From: Armatimonadota bacterium
GTDB taxonomy: Bacteria; Armatimonadota; UBA5829; JAUSEB01
DNA: 37,382 nt
Direction of reading: 5' to 3'
NCBI GenBank assembly: GCA_030649165.1
Contig: JAUSGG010000040.1
Span: 1-37,382 of the forward strand
Position 1 is the first letter of the stretch. The number at the start of each line of letters is the position of its first letter. A program made the position numbers and the translations under genes. The notes under the pieces were generated by a model. The model was not told where the DNA came from. It searched no databases and was given only the letters and a program-made list of their open reading frames with translations. Below are positions 1 through 7,644 of the stretch, piece after piece.

Positions 1-141
1 GGGGACGCGGACTTGTTGTTTTCGTGCCGGAAAAGCATAACTCCGCGTTCCCGAGTAGCCGCTCCGGCGGCGTATCGAGGGACGGTAAAGCCTATGGCAG
101 ACTGCAGTGTCTTCAGACGTTTCGTGAATAATGCGGGCTAA
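1..141 (+). other. possible tail of an upstream gene, unidentified
   Basis: Two plus-strand frames are open from the window edge: frame 1 to a TAA at 139-141 and frame 3 to a TAA at 129-131. Neither translation is recognisable and I cannot choose between them. The gas vesicle operon probably extends upstream of the window, so a gvp gene could end here, but nothing in the sequence shows that. Confidence 0.15.
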
Positions 142-150
142 AGCGCTCTA

Positions 151-176
151 TCCCTCCAGGCACCTTATGGAGGGGG
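151..176. repeat. degenerate copy of the CTCCAGGTA palindrome family
   Basis: CCCTCCA at 152-158 and TGGAGGG at 168-174 form the outer arms of the palindrome seen in better form at 8368, 8425, 13753, 15961 and 16009. The inner AGGTA/TACCT arms have decayed here. Confidence 0.5.
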
Positions 177-187
177 GTCATATCCGA

Positions 188-224
188 TCCTTCGGCAGCA
201 AGCGGCAGCGACGCTGCCGAAGGA
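188..224 (+). promoter_or_regulatory. 12-bp perfect hairpin in the gvp leader
   Basis: TCCTTCGGCAGC (188-199) is exactly complementary to GCTGCCGAAGGA (213-224), with a 13-base loop. It ends 43 bases before the first gvp start. No U-tract follows, so it is not a standard intrinsic terminator. It could be an mRNA processing or stabilising stem, or another dispersed palindrome. Confidence 0.4.
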
Positions 225-267
225 CGCGCAAGCGTCAAATTGAATACTTATTGGCGGGGAGATATGA

Positions 268-1128
268 ATGACGACACCAGGCGTCGAACCGGGTGAAGAT
301 GAATACGGCTTCTACGTCTATGGCATAGTGGGAGACGTCAGCATCCCACCCATCAATGGCCTGCGCAAGGAGGGCATCGATCCCACCAATCCGGTCCGCG
401 CCCTGCCGTACCGGTCCATCCAAGCCATACTGAGTAGAGCGCCCCTTCGGGAATTTGGCCAAGAGGCGTTGGAGGCGAATCTGCGCGACCTCAGATGGCT
501 GGAGGAAAAGGTCCGCGTCCACGAGGGCATCGTCGAGATGGTATCGGCGCACTGCACCCTGCTCCCTATGAAGTTCGGCGCCATATTCCTGAGCAAGAGC
601 CGCGTGGAAGAGATGTTGGCGGAACACTACGACGGTTTCGTCGACGCGCTCAGGAGGCTGGAAGGTTGCAGGGAATGGGGAGTCAAGGTCTATCGTAACG
701 ATGAAGTCCTGGAGGATAGGATCCAGGAGGTCAGCAACAGCGTAAGAAAGCTCGCGGCAGAGACCGCCGCCAGGTCAGGTGGAGCGGCGTACATTTGGAA
801 GAAGCGGCTGGAGAAGTCCATTGCCTCCGAGACGGCGCTGGTCAGCGACCAGTGCGCCCAATCGAGCCACGACTGTCTCTCGACCCATGCCAAAGGCGCC
901 GTCAGCAATCCGTTACTGGGCCGTAGTATCACGGTAGACGTGGGAGAGATGATCCTGAACGGCGTCTATCTTGTGTCGGACGATCACCTTGATGCCTTCC
1001 AAACCGAATTGGCTGATTTGCGTAAAAACTATGGGAGGCTTGGCTTCACGTTCAGCCTGTCAGGTCCCTGGCCGCCGTACAACTTCGTGAACGGGTTTCT
1101 TACGGAGGGAGTCGTCGCCGATGAGTGA
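268..1128 (+). CDS. gvpF/L: gas vesicle protein GvpF/GvpL
   Basis: A 286-residue accessory protein of the GvpL/GvpF family, needed for gas vesicle assembly and thought to act as a minor component or chaperone for the GvpA shell. Family features are the N-terminal Y-V-Y-G-I-V strand (about 16-21), a central H-E-x-I-V followed by L-L-P-M-K-F-G (about residues 88-112), and the C-terminal SGPWPPYNFV signature (265-274). The ATG follows a GGGGAG site at a normal distance. The next gene starts 8 bases inside this one, so the two are translationally coupled. F and L cannot be told apart by eye; the order F/L - small A-like - F/L - K resembles actinobacterial gvp clusters. The main shell gene gvpA is not in the window and presumably lies upstream. 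Confidence 0.9.
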   Translation: MTTPGVEPGEDEYGFYVYGIVGDVSIPPINGLRKEGIDPTNPVRALPYRSIQAILSRAPLREFGQEALEANLRDLRWLEEKVRVHEGIVEMVSAHCTLLPMKFGAIFLSKSRVEEMLAEHYDGFVDALRRLEGCREWGVKVYRNDEVLEDRIQEVSNSVRKLAAETAARSGGAAYIWKKRLEKSIASETALVSDQCAQSSHDCLSTHAKGAVSNPLLGRSITVDVGEMILNGVYLVSDDHLDAFQTELADLRKNYGRLGFTFSLSGPWPPYNFVNGFLTEGVVADE

Positions 1129-1342
1129 ATCAGTATTAAGAGAGAAGAATCTGGCACTGCTCGACCTCTTGGATCGAATCCTCGACAAGGGAGTCATACT
1201 GCGCGGCGACATCACCATCTCCGTCGCGGATGTGGACTTGGTTTATCTGGGCCTGAAGGTCTTGTTGAGCTCTGTGGACACCGTTGAGCGAATACGGGGA
1301 ATAGCGAATCAAGCGTTGCTGGAGGCGGCGGCAAAAGGATGA
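1121..1342 (+). CDS. small GvpA-like gas vesicle protein (GvpJ/GvpM/GvpS class)
   Basis: A 73-residue protein of the GvpA superfamily. Residues 15-55 carry the helix-strand-strand-helix core of the family (L-L-D-R-I-L-D-K-G, then I-S-V-A-D-V-D-L-V-Y). The hydrophobic strands assemble into gas vesicle walls or caps. It is less like the main shell protein GvpA than the minor J, M or S paralogues: the strand reads D-I-T-I-S-V-A-D-V-D-L-V-Y-L, and it sits between two F/L genes and ahead of gvpK, where actinobacterial clusters place gvpS or gvpJ. It starts inside the upstream gene and shares a 4-base ATGA overlap with the next. The exact subfamily letter is uncertain. Confidence 0.85.
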   Translation: MSESVLREKNLALLDLLDRILDKGVILRGDITISVADVDLVYLGLKVLLSSVDTVERIRGIANQALLEAAAKG

Positions 1343-2091
1343 TCTACCTGTACGCCGTTATCGACCGGCCTTCCGCCCCAATACCCGCCACAATAGGCCT
1401 GTGCGGGGCTGCCACGGACGCGCTGCAATACCGGGATATCGCGGCCGTAATCAGTCCGCTTACAACCACCCAGATACAGGCAACCGAAGACAACCTCTGG
1501 CGGCACGAGATGGTTCTGGAGGAGTTGATGACCGATCGTTCCGTCTTGCCCGTGCAATTCGGAGCTGTGTTCACCGATGAGCTTTCGGCGCTGGCCGTAA
1601 TGGACGAGCGCTACGCCGATTTCGCGGCCAACCTCAACCGGGTCCGCGGCCGCGTGGAATTGGGGCTGCGCGCGTTGTGGGATGATCCTCTCGCTTCATC
1701 TCCCGATTCTCAACCCTCGGACGACGCCGTCGACGGCCGCGCCTATATGCTGGACCGCGTCCGGAAACAGCGCGATCTCCAGGCGCGGCGTCAAGAGGCG
1801 GAGGCGTTCGCTGAAACCATCCACGGATCTATTGCTCGCCTGGCGGATGAAAGCGGCTACCGGCTTCAGGTTTCTCCCAGCCCCTATCTCAACGGCGCTT
1901 ATCTGGTAAAGCGAGAGGCGGTGGCAACCTTCCGTCAGGAAGTAGAGACTCTCGCTTCCACCTACCCGAAGCTTTGCCTGCTGTGCACCGGCCCCTGGCC
2001 GCCGTTTAGTTTTGTGAATGGAAAACAGACTGAAGACACGGAAGGTAACGAAAAATGGCGTTTGCAACCGACGGGCAGTACGAGCCGATGA
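1339..2091 (+). CDS. gvpF/L: gas vesicle protein GvpF/GvpL, second copy
   Basis: A 250-residue second member of the GvpL/GvpF family. It begins M-I-Y-L-Y-A-V, has the central V-L-P-V-Q-F-G segment and ends in the TGPWPPFSFV signature (about 217-226), which the first copy also carries. The ATG overlaps the stop of the small GvpA-like gene (ATGA), and gvpK begins inside its 3' end. Two F/L paralogues in one cluster are common in actinobacteria and other phyla, where they are called gvpF and gvpL. The stretch after the signature (about 25 polar residues) is longer than usual and overlaps the gvpK start. Confidence 0.9.
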   Translation: MIYLYAVIDRPSAPIPATIGLCGAATDALQYRDIAAVISPLTTTQIQATEDNLWRHEMVLEELMTDRSVLPVQFGAVFTDELSALAVMDERYADFAANLNRVRGRVELGLRALWDDPLASSPDSQPSDDAVDGRAYMLDRVRKQRDLQARRQEAEAFAETIHGSIARLADESGYRLQVSPSPYLNGAYLVKREAVATFRQEVETLASTYPKLCLLCTGPWPPFSFVNGKQTEDTEGNEKWRLQPTGSTSR

Positions 2092-2426
2092 GGAAGCTTG
2101 TGTTCCAACAGGGCGACCTGGACGACCTCGCCGTCAGGATGGAAGGGGTCGAGGGCGCCCTTCCGCGGCGTATCAACGCCGACCCCGAAGGCGTGGAGCA
2201 AGGGTTGGCCAAGTTGGTCCTGACTCTGATCGAGCTACTCCGCGAACTCCTGGAGCGCCAGGCCATCAAGCGAATCGAGAGCGGCGCCGTGAGCGACGAA
2301 GAGATCGAACGCCTGGGGACTACGTTTCAGAAACTACAGGCTCGCATGCAGGAGTTGAAGCGAATCTTCAGTCTGAAAGACGAGGACCTGAATCTGGATC
2401 TGGGGCCCCTCGGCGACCTACTCTGA
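2055..2426 (+). CDS. gvpK: gas vesicle protein GvpK
   Basis: A 123-residue GvpK, an accessory protein conserved in gas vesicle clusters and needed for vesicle formation. The core matches the family: I-N-A-D-P-E-G-V-E-Q-G-L-A-K-L-V-L-T-L, then L-L-R-E-L-L-E-R-Q-A, then a G-x-L-S/D-x-E-E-I-E-R-L-G helix, and a short acidic tail D-L-N-L-D-L-G-P-L. The ATG at 2055 has a GGAAGG site 9 bases upstream. A later ATG at 2088 would make an ATGA overlap with the upstream stop, but its Shine-Dalgarno is poor, so 2055 is preferred. It is the last gene of the operon; no clear intrinsic terminator follows. Confidence 0.92.
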   Translation: MAFATDGQYEPMRKLVFQQGDLDDLAVRMEGVEGALPRRINADPEGVEQGLAKLVLTLIELLRELLERQAIKRIESGAVSDEEIERLGTTFQKLQARMQELKRIFSLKDEDLNLDLGPLGDLL

Positions 2427-2578
2427 ACTTGAGAATCAGTAGCCTCAGCGGCGCCGGCAGTTTTCCGATAACACCAACCCAATCCGCAAGGTGACTTCGA
2501 GGTTTTGCCGGCGGTTGCTCCAGTGACATTGACATATCTAAAGTAACTTTCCCCATAAAACCTCGTCGCGCGTTGTAG

Positions 2579-2671
2579 TCACTTCCCCCGCTTCGCATCC
2601 AGGCTCCACGGTCCCGCGCCGGCGGCCGAGAAGTAGAACCAGACGAAGCAGTAGAGCGCCTCTGGAACTGT
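2579..2671 (-). pseudogene. C-terminal fragment of a DoxX-like membrane protein
   Basis: Thirty minus-strand codons between a TAA (just upstream) and a TGA (2579-2581) read A-L-Y-C-F-V-W-F-Y-F-S-A-A-G-A-G, then P-W-S-L-D-A. The aromatic transmembrane helix followed by G-P-W-S-L-D is typical of the last helix of DoxX-family membrane proteins. There is no start codon and no upstream domain in frame, so it is read as a decayed remnant. The match is from family memory, not a search. Confidence 0.4.
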
Positions 2672-2809
2672 TTATGAGCGGAAACCGTGAGTCAGCGCCT
2701 GTTCGTTACTTTGGGCGGAGCGCCACAGCTTGTCCCCTTGAGGTCGTCCCCGCGGCATAGAGCCCAGGGGGCTTTGGGGCAGGGGTCGGATATCGCCACT
2801 GAGGAGTTT

Positions 2810-2835
2810 CCCTACAGGTGAGACACCTGGAGGGG
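2810..2835. repeat. CTCCAGGTA-family palindrome, variant copy
   Basis: CCCTACAGGTG, a 3-base aga loop, then CACCTGGAGGGG. Same architecture and loop as the copies at 8368 and 8425, with a G:C swap in both arms that keeps pairing (compensatory change). Confidence 0.6.
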
Positions 2836-2851
2836 TAGAATGCCCAAGGAC

Positions 2852-2879
2852 CTTGCTCCGCCGCGTCCGGCGGAGCAAG
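2852..2879 (-). terminator. strong hairpin after the polysaccharide operon, terminator-like
   Basis: CTTGCTCCGCCG (2852-2863) and CGGCGGAGCAAG (2868-2879) form a perfect 12-bp stem with a 4-base loop, 12 bases past the stop of the last polysaccharide gene. No U-tract lies on either side. It may block transcription between the convergent operons or mark the mRNA 3' end; as an intrinsic terminator it is incomplete. Confidence 0.45.
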
Positions 2880-2891
2880 ATGAAGTCGTCT

Positions 2892-5135
2892 TCACTTCCG
2901 CGCCGCGCTTAGCGATTTGCGGCGGTGGCGGTGGGTTCGGTGGGTCTGCGTTTCCCCATCCTCGGTGTAGTGGTAGCTGTAGTAGTAGTAATTGTAGTAG
3001 CCCTGGCCTCGCGTGTTTATCTTGTTGATGACGCCGCCGATTATGGGAGTGTCCACCCGCGCCAGGGTTCGCACCGTAAGATGCAGGTGCGGTCGCAGGG
3101 TTTCGCCTACCGACGCGACCAGCACTACGCCGTCCACAAGAGTGGCAATCACTTGAACGTCACTCAAACCGGCGCAGGGCGGGCAGTCGACTATGACGAC
3201 GTCGTATTGGTCGGCAAATTGCCTGAACAGGTCTCTGCTGCGCTGCGAGTTGAGCACCTCAGCCGGGTTGGGCGGAATAGGCCCCGACGCGAGAACCTGA
3301 AGATTGGGAACTCTCGTCGGCAGAACGGCTTCTTCCAGCTTATGCTGGCCGGTGACTACCGTGGTGAAACCGACGTCTCTTGGTATCTGAAACACCTTGT
3401 GCTGTGACGGCCTGCGCAGGTCGCAGTCGACGAGAAGAGTGCGTTTGCCGTCCATTGCCATAGCCATCGCCAGGTTCGCGGAGGTGGTGGACTTGCCTTC
3501 TCCGCGGCCCGCGCTGGTTACCGCTAAGAGCTTGATCTCTCTATCGATAGCCGAGAATGAGATATTGTTGCGGAGAATACGGAAGCTCTCCAGCAACGGC
3601 GAATGCTGGTCTACATCACTTATAAGCCTGGCTTCGCCCTGGGGGATTATCGGCACCAGGGTGAGAGTCGGAGCTCCACTCAATTGTTCCATCATAGAGG
3701 GATCGTGCAAGCGCACGTCCAGCCTCTCGATGATGGTAACTACGCCGGCCGCCATCATGACGCCGAGTACGAAGTAGAGAATGGCGCTCTTCTTGTGATT
3801 CGGAAATGCCGGACCGCCTGCCGGCTGGGCTTGCGCGACAAGTTGTCCGTTAGGCAGCATGGAGCGCTCGCTGAGCAATAGATTGTAGTATTTCTGAGAA
3901 AGCATGTGGTGAGTGCTGTGCAGCATTTCGACCTTTTGCATATGCTCCGTGAGTTGGCGCTCCTCTTCCGGAAGCGCGTCGAACTCTTTTTGGCGACTGC
4001 TCAGAGCGCTCGATATGGTCTGAATACGCGCTGAAAGAGCGGCTTTCGTGGCGACGCCATCGGAATATTTCTTCAGGATATCGTCTCGGATCGGGTTGCG
4101 CGCTTCGGTCCGCGAACTGACGATCATCTCGGCGGCCCGCTTTAAGCTCGCTTCCTCGGCTTTGATCTGACCGTTCAGTTTCTGGACTTCCCTGGACCGC
4201 GGAGTGTACTCCTGCAGCAGAGCCGCGCGCTGGCTGTGAAGGTCATCGATCCTGGCCAAAGCCACTGCGAATTGCGGATTTCGTGTTATGGTGGAGTCTT
4301 TAATAACCTTTTCCTGCTGCGCGTGGAGCTGGTCTTCGAATGCGTTGACCTGTCTCCGCGCGCCTGCCAGTTCTGCTTTTGCCGCGTCGCCATCGAGTCG
4401 GAGTTGGGCTATGTGAGTCGCCACTTTTTCCAGTTGCGCTTCGGGGGCTATCAGACCTGTCCTTCGTTTGAACTGCGACAATTCGGTGTTGGCCGCGGCC
4501 AAATCCTTCTTCAGAGTCGCCATCTGCTCTCCGGCGTATTTCCGGACCTGCTTGGTCGCCTGGTTGTTCCTCTCCAAATCCCTCTTGAAGTAGGTCTCCG
4601 CGATGCCATTGGCGAGTTGGGCCGCCGCCTTCGGATCATACGCGCGGCCTGTGACCGTGATTATCTCGGTGTCCTTCTTCGTCGATACTCTGTATGCCCA
4701 GCCGGGGAGCGAGTCGCCGCCAAATCCTTTGACCCGAAGTCGAGGACTAAGATTTCTGAAAGCTTCATCCGCAATGGTCCCATTGGAAATGACCTCGGCC
4801 TGCGTCTCTATCGACCGGCTGCGGGTCAGAGCCTGAAGATCGTTGATCAAGGGAAGGTCGCCACCGGCTGAAGATCCCCCTGAAGCGTTAGTCACGACCA
4901 CGATCTTCGCTGTCGACTCGTAGATTGGCCTTTGGGCGAACGTGCGGATCATGCCAAACGCGAAGACCGCGGCGATGACCATAAGCACGATCCACCAACG
5001 GCGGAAGAGGATGCCCAGCAGTGCTTGGAGGTCCAGAGCTTCCGGTTCGGCGTATAGCTGCTCGTCGGGAATCGTTGCGGGGTACAGGCTCGATTGAACA
5101 CTACCGTTGAGTCTATCCAGTTTCTGTTGGGCCAT
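2892..5135 (-). CDS. Wzz-type chain-length regulator fused to BY-kinase (tyrosine autokinase)
   Basis: Inner-membrane co-polymerase and bacterial tyrosine kinase that controls polysaccharide chain length and export with the OPX protein. Numbering from the upstream GTG (748 residues): Wzz domain with transmembrane helix about 48-64; coiled coil about 190-400; P-N-H-K-K (446-450) then second helix 451-470; kinase domain with Walker A in SAGRGEGKST (542-551), Walker A' TLLVDCDLR (567-575) and Walker B VVIVDCPP (about 647-654). The C-terminus carries a tyrosine cluster Y-Y-N-Y-Y-Y-Y-S-Y-H-Y (714-724), the expected autophosphorylation site. ATG at 5135 is preferred because AAGGAG lies 7 bases upstream; a GTG one codon earlier is possible. 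Last gene of the operon, separated from the OPX gene by a repeat-bearing 129-base gap. Confidence 0.93.
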   Translation of the reverse strand: MAQQKLDRLNGSVQSSLYPATIPDEQLYAEPEALDLQALLGILFRRWWIVLMVIAAVFAFGMIRTFAQRPIYESTAKIVVVTNASGGSSAGGDLPLINDLQALTRSRSIETQAEVISNGTIADEAFRNLSPRLRVKGFGGDSLPGWAYRVSTKKDTEIITVTGRAYDPKAAAQLANGIAETYFKRDLERNNQATKQVRKYAGEQMATLKKDLAAANTELSQFKRRTGLIAPEAQLEKVATHIAQLRLDGDAAKAELAGARRQVNAFEDQLHAQQEKVIKDSTITRNPQFAVALARIDDLHSQRAALLQEYTPRSREVQKLNGQIKAEEASLKRAAEMIVSSRTEARNPIRDDILKKYSDGVATKAALSARIQTISSALSSRQKEFDALPEEERQLTEHMQKVEMLHSTHHMLSQKYYNLLLSERSMLPNGQLVAQAQPAGGPAFPNHKKSAILYFVLGVMMAAGVVTIIERLDVRLHDPSMMEQLSGAPTLTLVPIIPQGEARLISDVDQHSPLLESFRILRNNISFSAIDREIKLLAVTSAGRGEGKSTTSANLAMAMAMDGKRTLLVDCDLRRPSQHKVFQIPRDVGFTTVVTGQHKLEEAVLPTRVPNLQVLASGPIPPNPAEVLNSQRSRDLFRQFADQYDVVIVDCPPCAGLSDVQVIATLVDGVVLVASVGETLRPHLHLTVRTLARVDTPIIGGVINKINTRGQGYYNYYYYSYHYTEDGETQTHRTHRHRRKSLSAARK

Positions 5136-5168
5136 CACGTCGCTCCTTTGTCTACTGGTAACACGTTG

Positions 5169-5235
5169 ACCTCACCCCAGTCCCGATAGATCGGGAAGTT
5201 CCCCCTCCTCTTAGGAGGGAGTTAAGGGGGAGGTT
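5169..5235. repeat. dispersed CCTCACCCC...GGGGGAGGT repeat, copy 1
   Basis: Begins ACCTCACCCCAG and ends GGGGGAGGTT, with an inner CCCTCCT...AGGAGGG inverted pair. A second copy with the same ends lies at 10929-10998. It fills the gap between the OPX and kinase genes. Confidence 0.55.
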
Positions 5236-5264
5236 TCGAGAACCATAATCGCGAAACGCTCCAC

Positions 5265-6500
5265 TTACCGAATGAACGGATTGATCAGTATCGCCGCCGT
5301 GGAAACGGCTTGCAGGATAGAGGTGAGTTCCGGCTTTCGGGTTTCGGCGACGTATACTACGTCGCCGGGCTTTATTTCCGGATTCTGCGATGCGTCGCCC
5401 TTCTTCAAGAACCTGTTCATATCGAAAACCATGTTCTGCTGCTTGCCGTTCTCCGTTCGGACAATCGCAATGGCCCCCATTTGGCCGCGCCTGTTGTCCA
5501 CTCCCTTTGCCAGTCCAAGAGCGTCGGACAGCATCAGTTTCTGGCCGTCTTTCAATGGATAAAAGCCCGGCTGCGTGACGTATCCCAGCACGGCGACTCG
5601 CGCCTTCGTCTCAGGAACAAGCACGAGGTCTCCGGACTGTAGCTTGACCTTGGAGGTCTGCTGACTGTCCACTATGGATGAAGTGAGATTGACGGTCTCG
5701 GACGCGCCGGACAGGCGCGTAATGCGTATCGCGCTGATCGCGGCGTCTTCCATTGTTCCGCCGGCGAGAGTCAGGGCCTCCAGTACGCCTGCTTCGGCCT
5801 TTCGGATTCTATAGAGGCCGGGATTCGTGACCCTTCCCATAACGTAAACAGGAAGAGTCTCACCGGCGTCAATAGTCAACACGTCGCCGCTTTCTACAGG
5901 AAGGTTCGCTTCGGAATCTCCGCGCATGACTTCTCCAAGATTCCGGACCTCCTTCCGGTCCGTCGCGCTTCGCAGGATGACGGCTTCGCAGTCGGCCGGC
6001 TCGGTGCGCGGCGTCAATCCGCCCGCGGCCGCTATGGCTTCCGCAATTCGCCAGCCGGGTTTTACGTCGAACTGCCCCGGCGTATTGACTGCCCCGAGGA
6101 CGTAGATCCTCTGCATACGCGGAGTTCGAAGGCTGACCGTCACCTCGGGGCTTTTAAGTCTCTCCTTAAGCCCCTGGGTTGCTGTCGCCGCGAGTTCGTC
6201 GAGCGTCATTCCCGCGGCCTTGACCGCGCCGATGGAGGGAAGGGTAAGCGACCCGTCCGTGGGAATCAGGAACTCGCCGGAAAACTCCGGGTGTCCCATT
6301 ACGGTAAGCGTGACGACATCCTCCGGCCCCAGGCGGTAGGAGTAAGACGTATCCGCGAAGGCCGGGCTGCTTGCCAAGAGCAGACAAACTGCCGCGGCAA
6401 GGATTGACAGCCGCGACAGGCGCTTGCAGACCTCGATCGACTGAGTAGGTTGGCGCATATTAGAGTTCCCCACAAGACCCGATAAGTAAGAGGACATCAT
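5265..6500 (-). CDS. polysaccharide export protein, OPX/Wza family with three SLBB domains
   Basis: Periplasmic/outer-membrane polysaccharide exporter, 411 residues. A signal peptide covers about 26-49 (R-L-S-R-L-S-I-L-A-A-A hydrophobic core, A-F-A cleavage site). The Poly_export domain follows (Y-R-L-G-P-E-D-V-V-T-L, to V-T-V-S-L-R). Three SLBB modules each begin with a V-x-G-x-V-x-x-P-G-x-[FY] strand (V-L-G-A-V-N-T-P-G-Q-F; V-M-G-R-V-T-N-P-G-L-Y; V-L-G-Y-V-T-Q-P-G-F-Y). No lipobox cysteine is visible, unlike classical lipidated Wza. ATG 6500 follows AAGGAG at a good distance; a longer frame exists but lacks a ribosome site. It overlaps the end of the aminotransferase gene by 41 bases. Its partner should be the BY-kinase downstream. 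Confidence 0.92.
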   Translation of the reverse strand: MMSSYLSGLVGNSNMRQPTQSIEVCKRLSRLSILAAAVCLLLASSPAFADTSYSYRLGPEDVVTLTVMGHPEFSGEFLIPTDGSLTLPSIGAVKAAGMTLDELAATATQGLKERLKSPEVTVSLRTPRMQRIYVLGAVNTPGQFDVKPGWRIAEAIAAAGGLTPRTEPADCEAVILRSATDRKEVRNLGEVMRGDSEANLPVESGDVLTIDAGETLPVYVMGRVTNPGLYRIRKAEAGVLEALTLAGGTMEDAAISAIRITRLSGASETVNLTSSIVDSQQTSKVKLQSGDLVLVPETKARVAVLGYVTQPGFYPLKDGQKLMLSDALGLAKGVDNRRGQMGAIAIVRTENGKQQNMVFDMNRFLKKGDASQNPEIKPGDVVYVAETRKPELTSILQAVSTAAILINPFIR

Positions 6501-7644
6501 GTTCCGTCTCCTTTCCGAATGAGTGGGCCAGGATGCGGTCGCAGACATAGTCCACCGTATCAATTGGCATATGTGAGTACATCGGTAAAGCAAGGCTTGA
6601 GCTGGAGACCTTTTCGGCTATCGGAAGCCGAGCGGCGCAGCCCTGCCCTATGTCTCGAAACAGCGTTTGGTTGTGCAAAGCCGGGTAGAAGTATCGTTTT
6701 GTTTGAACTCCGTCCTGCTTGAGCCTTTCGTACAGGTCGTCTCGCGTGATTGGAGAAATCTCCGGGTCGAAAAGGGCGACGATATAGTTGCGCGACGAGA
6801 CGCAATGGGGTGGCGTACGCTGGAAGCTAACCCCTGGAATCTCGCGCAAACGTTCCTCGTATCTCCGCATTATCGCGGCGCGGTTGGCGACCCACGTGTC
6901 GATTCGAGCCAGCGACCAGCGCGCGACAAGCGCATTGAACTCCGTCATGCGGGCCGACAGTCCCAGCCATTGCATGTCTTCGCCGTCAGGCGCTTTGCCG
7001 TAGTCGCGCATTTGCCGAATTCGGCGCGCCAGGTCGCCGTCGTTGGTGGTGACAAGACCGCCTTCTACAGCCGTGACGACCTTCGTGGGGCTCATACTGA
7101 ATGCCTCTCCGGCCCCGAAGTTCCCAACCGGCGTTCCCCTGTAAGAGCTGCCAAGTCCCTGCGCGCTGTCGAAGAGAAGAGCGAGGCCGTGTTTGTCGGC
7201 AAGCCTTAGGTAAGCGTCCATGTCGCCGGGAACGCCGAAAACGCATACGGGATAGATAGCGGACGTGCGTTCCGTTATCAGAGATTCAGCCGCGGAAGCC
7301 GACATAGTGAAGCTGTCCGGCTCGCTGTCGCAAAAGACAGGCTTGAGTCCGTTCCACAAAAGGGCCTGGGCTGTGGCGGCGAAGGTGAAAGTCGGCGTGA
7401 CGACCTCACTGCCTTTCGGCAGGTTTAGCGCGCGCAGCAGCAGCATCAGTCCGCTTGTCCCTGATGACACGGCTATGCAGTGGCTGACGCCGAGGCGGGC
7501 GCGGACGTCGGCCTCAAGCCCGGCGACCTGTTCGCCGACCGTCACGCGGCCTGAGGCGATAACCGCGCGTATCCCGGACTGCAACTCCGAGAAATCCGGC
7601 AAAGTCGGCCAGACGATCGGATAGCGGACCTGGTTATGTTTCAT
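6460..7644 (-). CDS. DegT/DnrJ/EryC1/StrS sugar aminotransferase
   Basis: PLP-dependent aminotransferase of nucleotide-sugar biosynthesis, 394 residues, the usual family length. The cofactor lysine is K188 in S-P-T-K-V-V-T, followed by E-G-G. The aspartate that contacts the pyridine nitrogen is D159 in D-S-A-Q-G. The N-terminal W-P-T...S-G-R-V-T-V-G and S-S-G-T-S-G-L loops are also family features. It would turn a keto sugar nucleotide into an amino sugar; the exact substrate cannot be read from sequence. It overlaps the preceding methyltransferase gene (ATGA) and the following OPX gene. Together with PIG-L, GNAT and ATP-grasp proteins in the locus it suggests an amino sugar that is further modified. 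Confidence 0.9.
   Translation of the reverse strand: MKHNQVRYPIVWPTLPDFSELQSGIRAVIASGRVTVGEQVAGLEADVRARLGVSHCIAVSSGTSGLMLLLRALNLPKGSEVVTPTFTFAATAQALLWNGLKPVFCDSEPDSFTMSASAAESLITERTSAIYPVCVFGVPGDMDAYLRLADKHGLALLFDSAQGLGSSYRGTPVGNFGAGEAFSMSPTKVVTAVEGGLVTTNDGDLARRIRQMRDYGKAPDGEDMQWLGLSARMTEFNALVARWSLARIDTWVANRAAIMRRYEERLREIPGVSFQRTPPHCVSSRNYIVALFDPEISPITRDDLYERLKQDGVQTKRYFYPALHNQTLFRDIGQGCAARLPIAEKVSSSSLALPMYSHMPIDTVDYVCDRILAHSFGKETEHDVLLLIGSCGEL

Larger units (their letters stand above)
2427..2891. other. non-coding boundary between convergent operons
   Basis: 465 bases between gvpK and the converging polysaccharide operon. It holds a DoxX-like gene remnant (2579-2671), one CTCCAGGTA-type palindrome (2810-2835) and a strong hairpin (2852-2879), listed separately. 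Nothing recognisable was found in the rest. Confidence 0.6.

Noticed and set aside
1121-1342. Main gas vesicle shell protein GvpA
   Set aside because: The sequence and its position between F/L genes fit a minor J/M/S paralogue better.
4236-4871. 211-residue plus-strand gene
   Set aside because: Antisense to the coiled-coil region of the Wzz/BY-kinase, with no recognisable domain or ribosome site.
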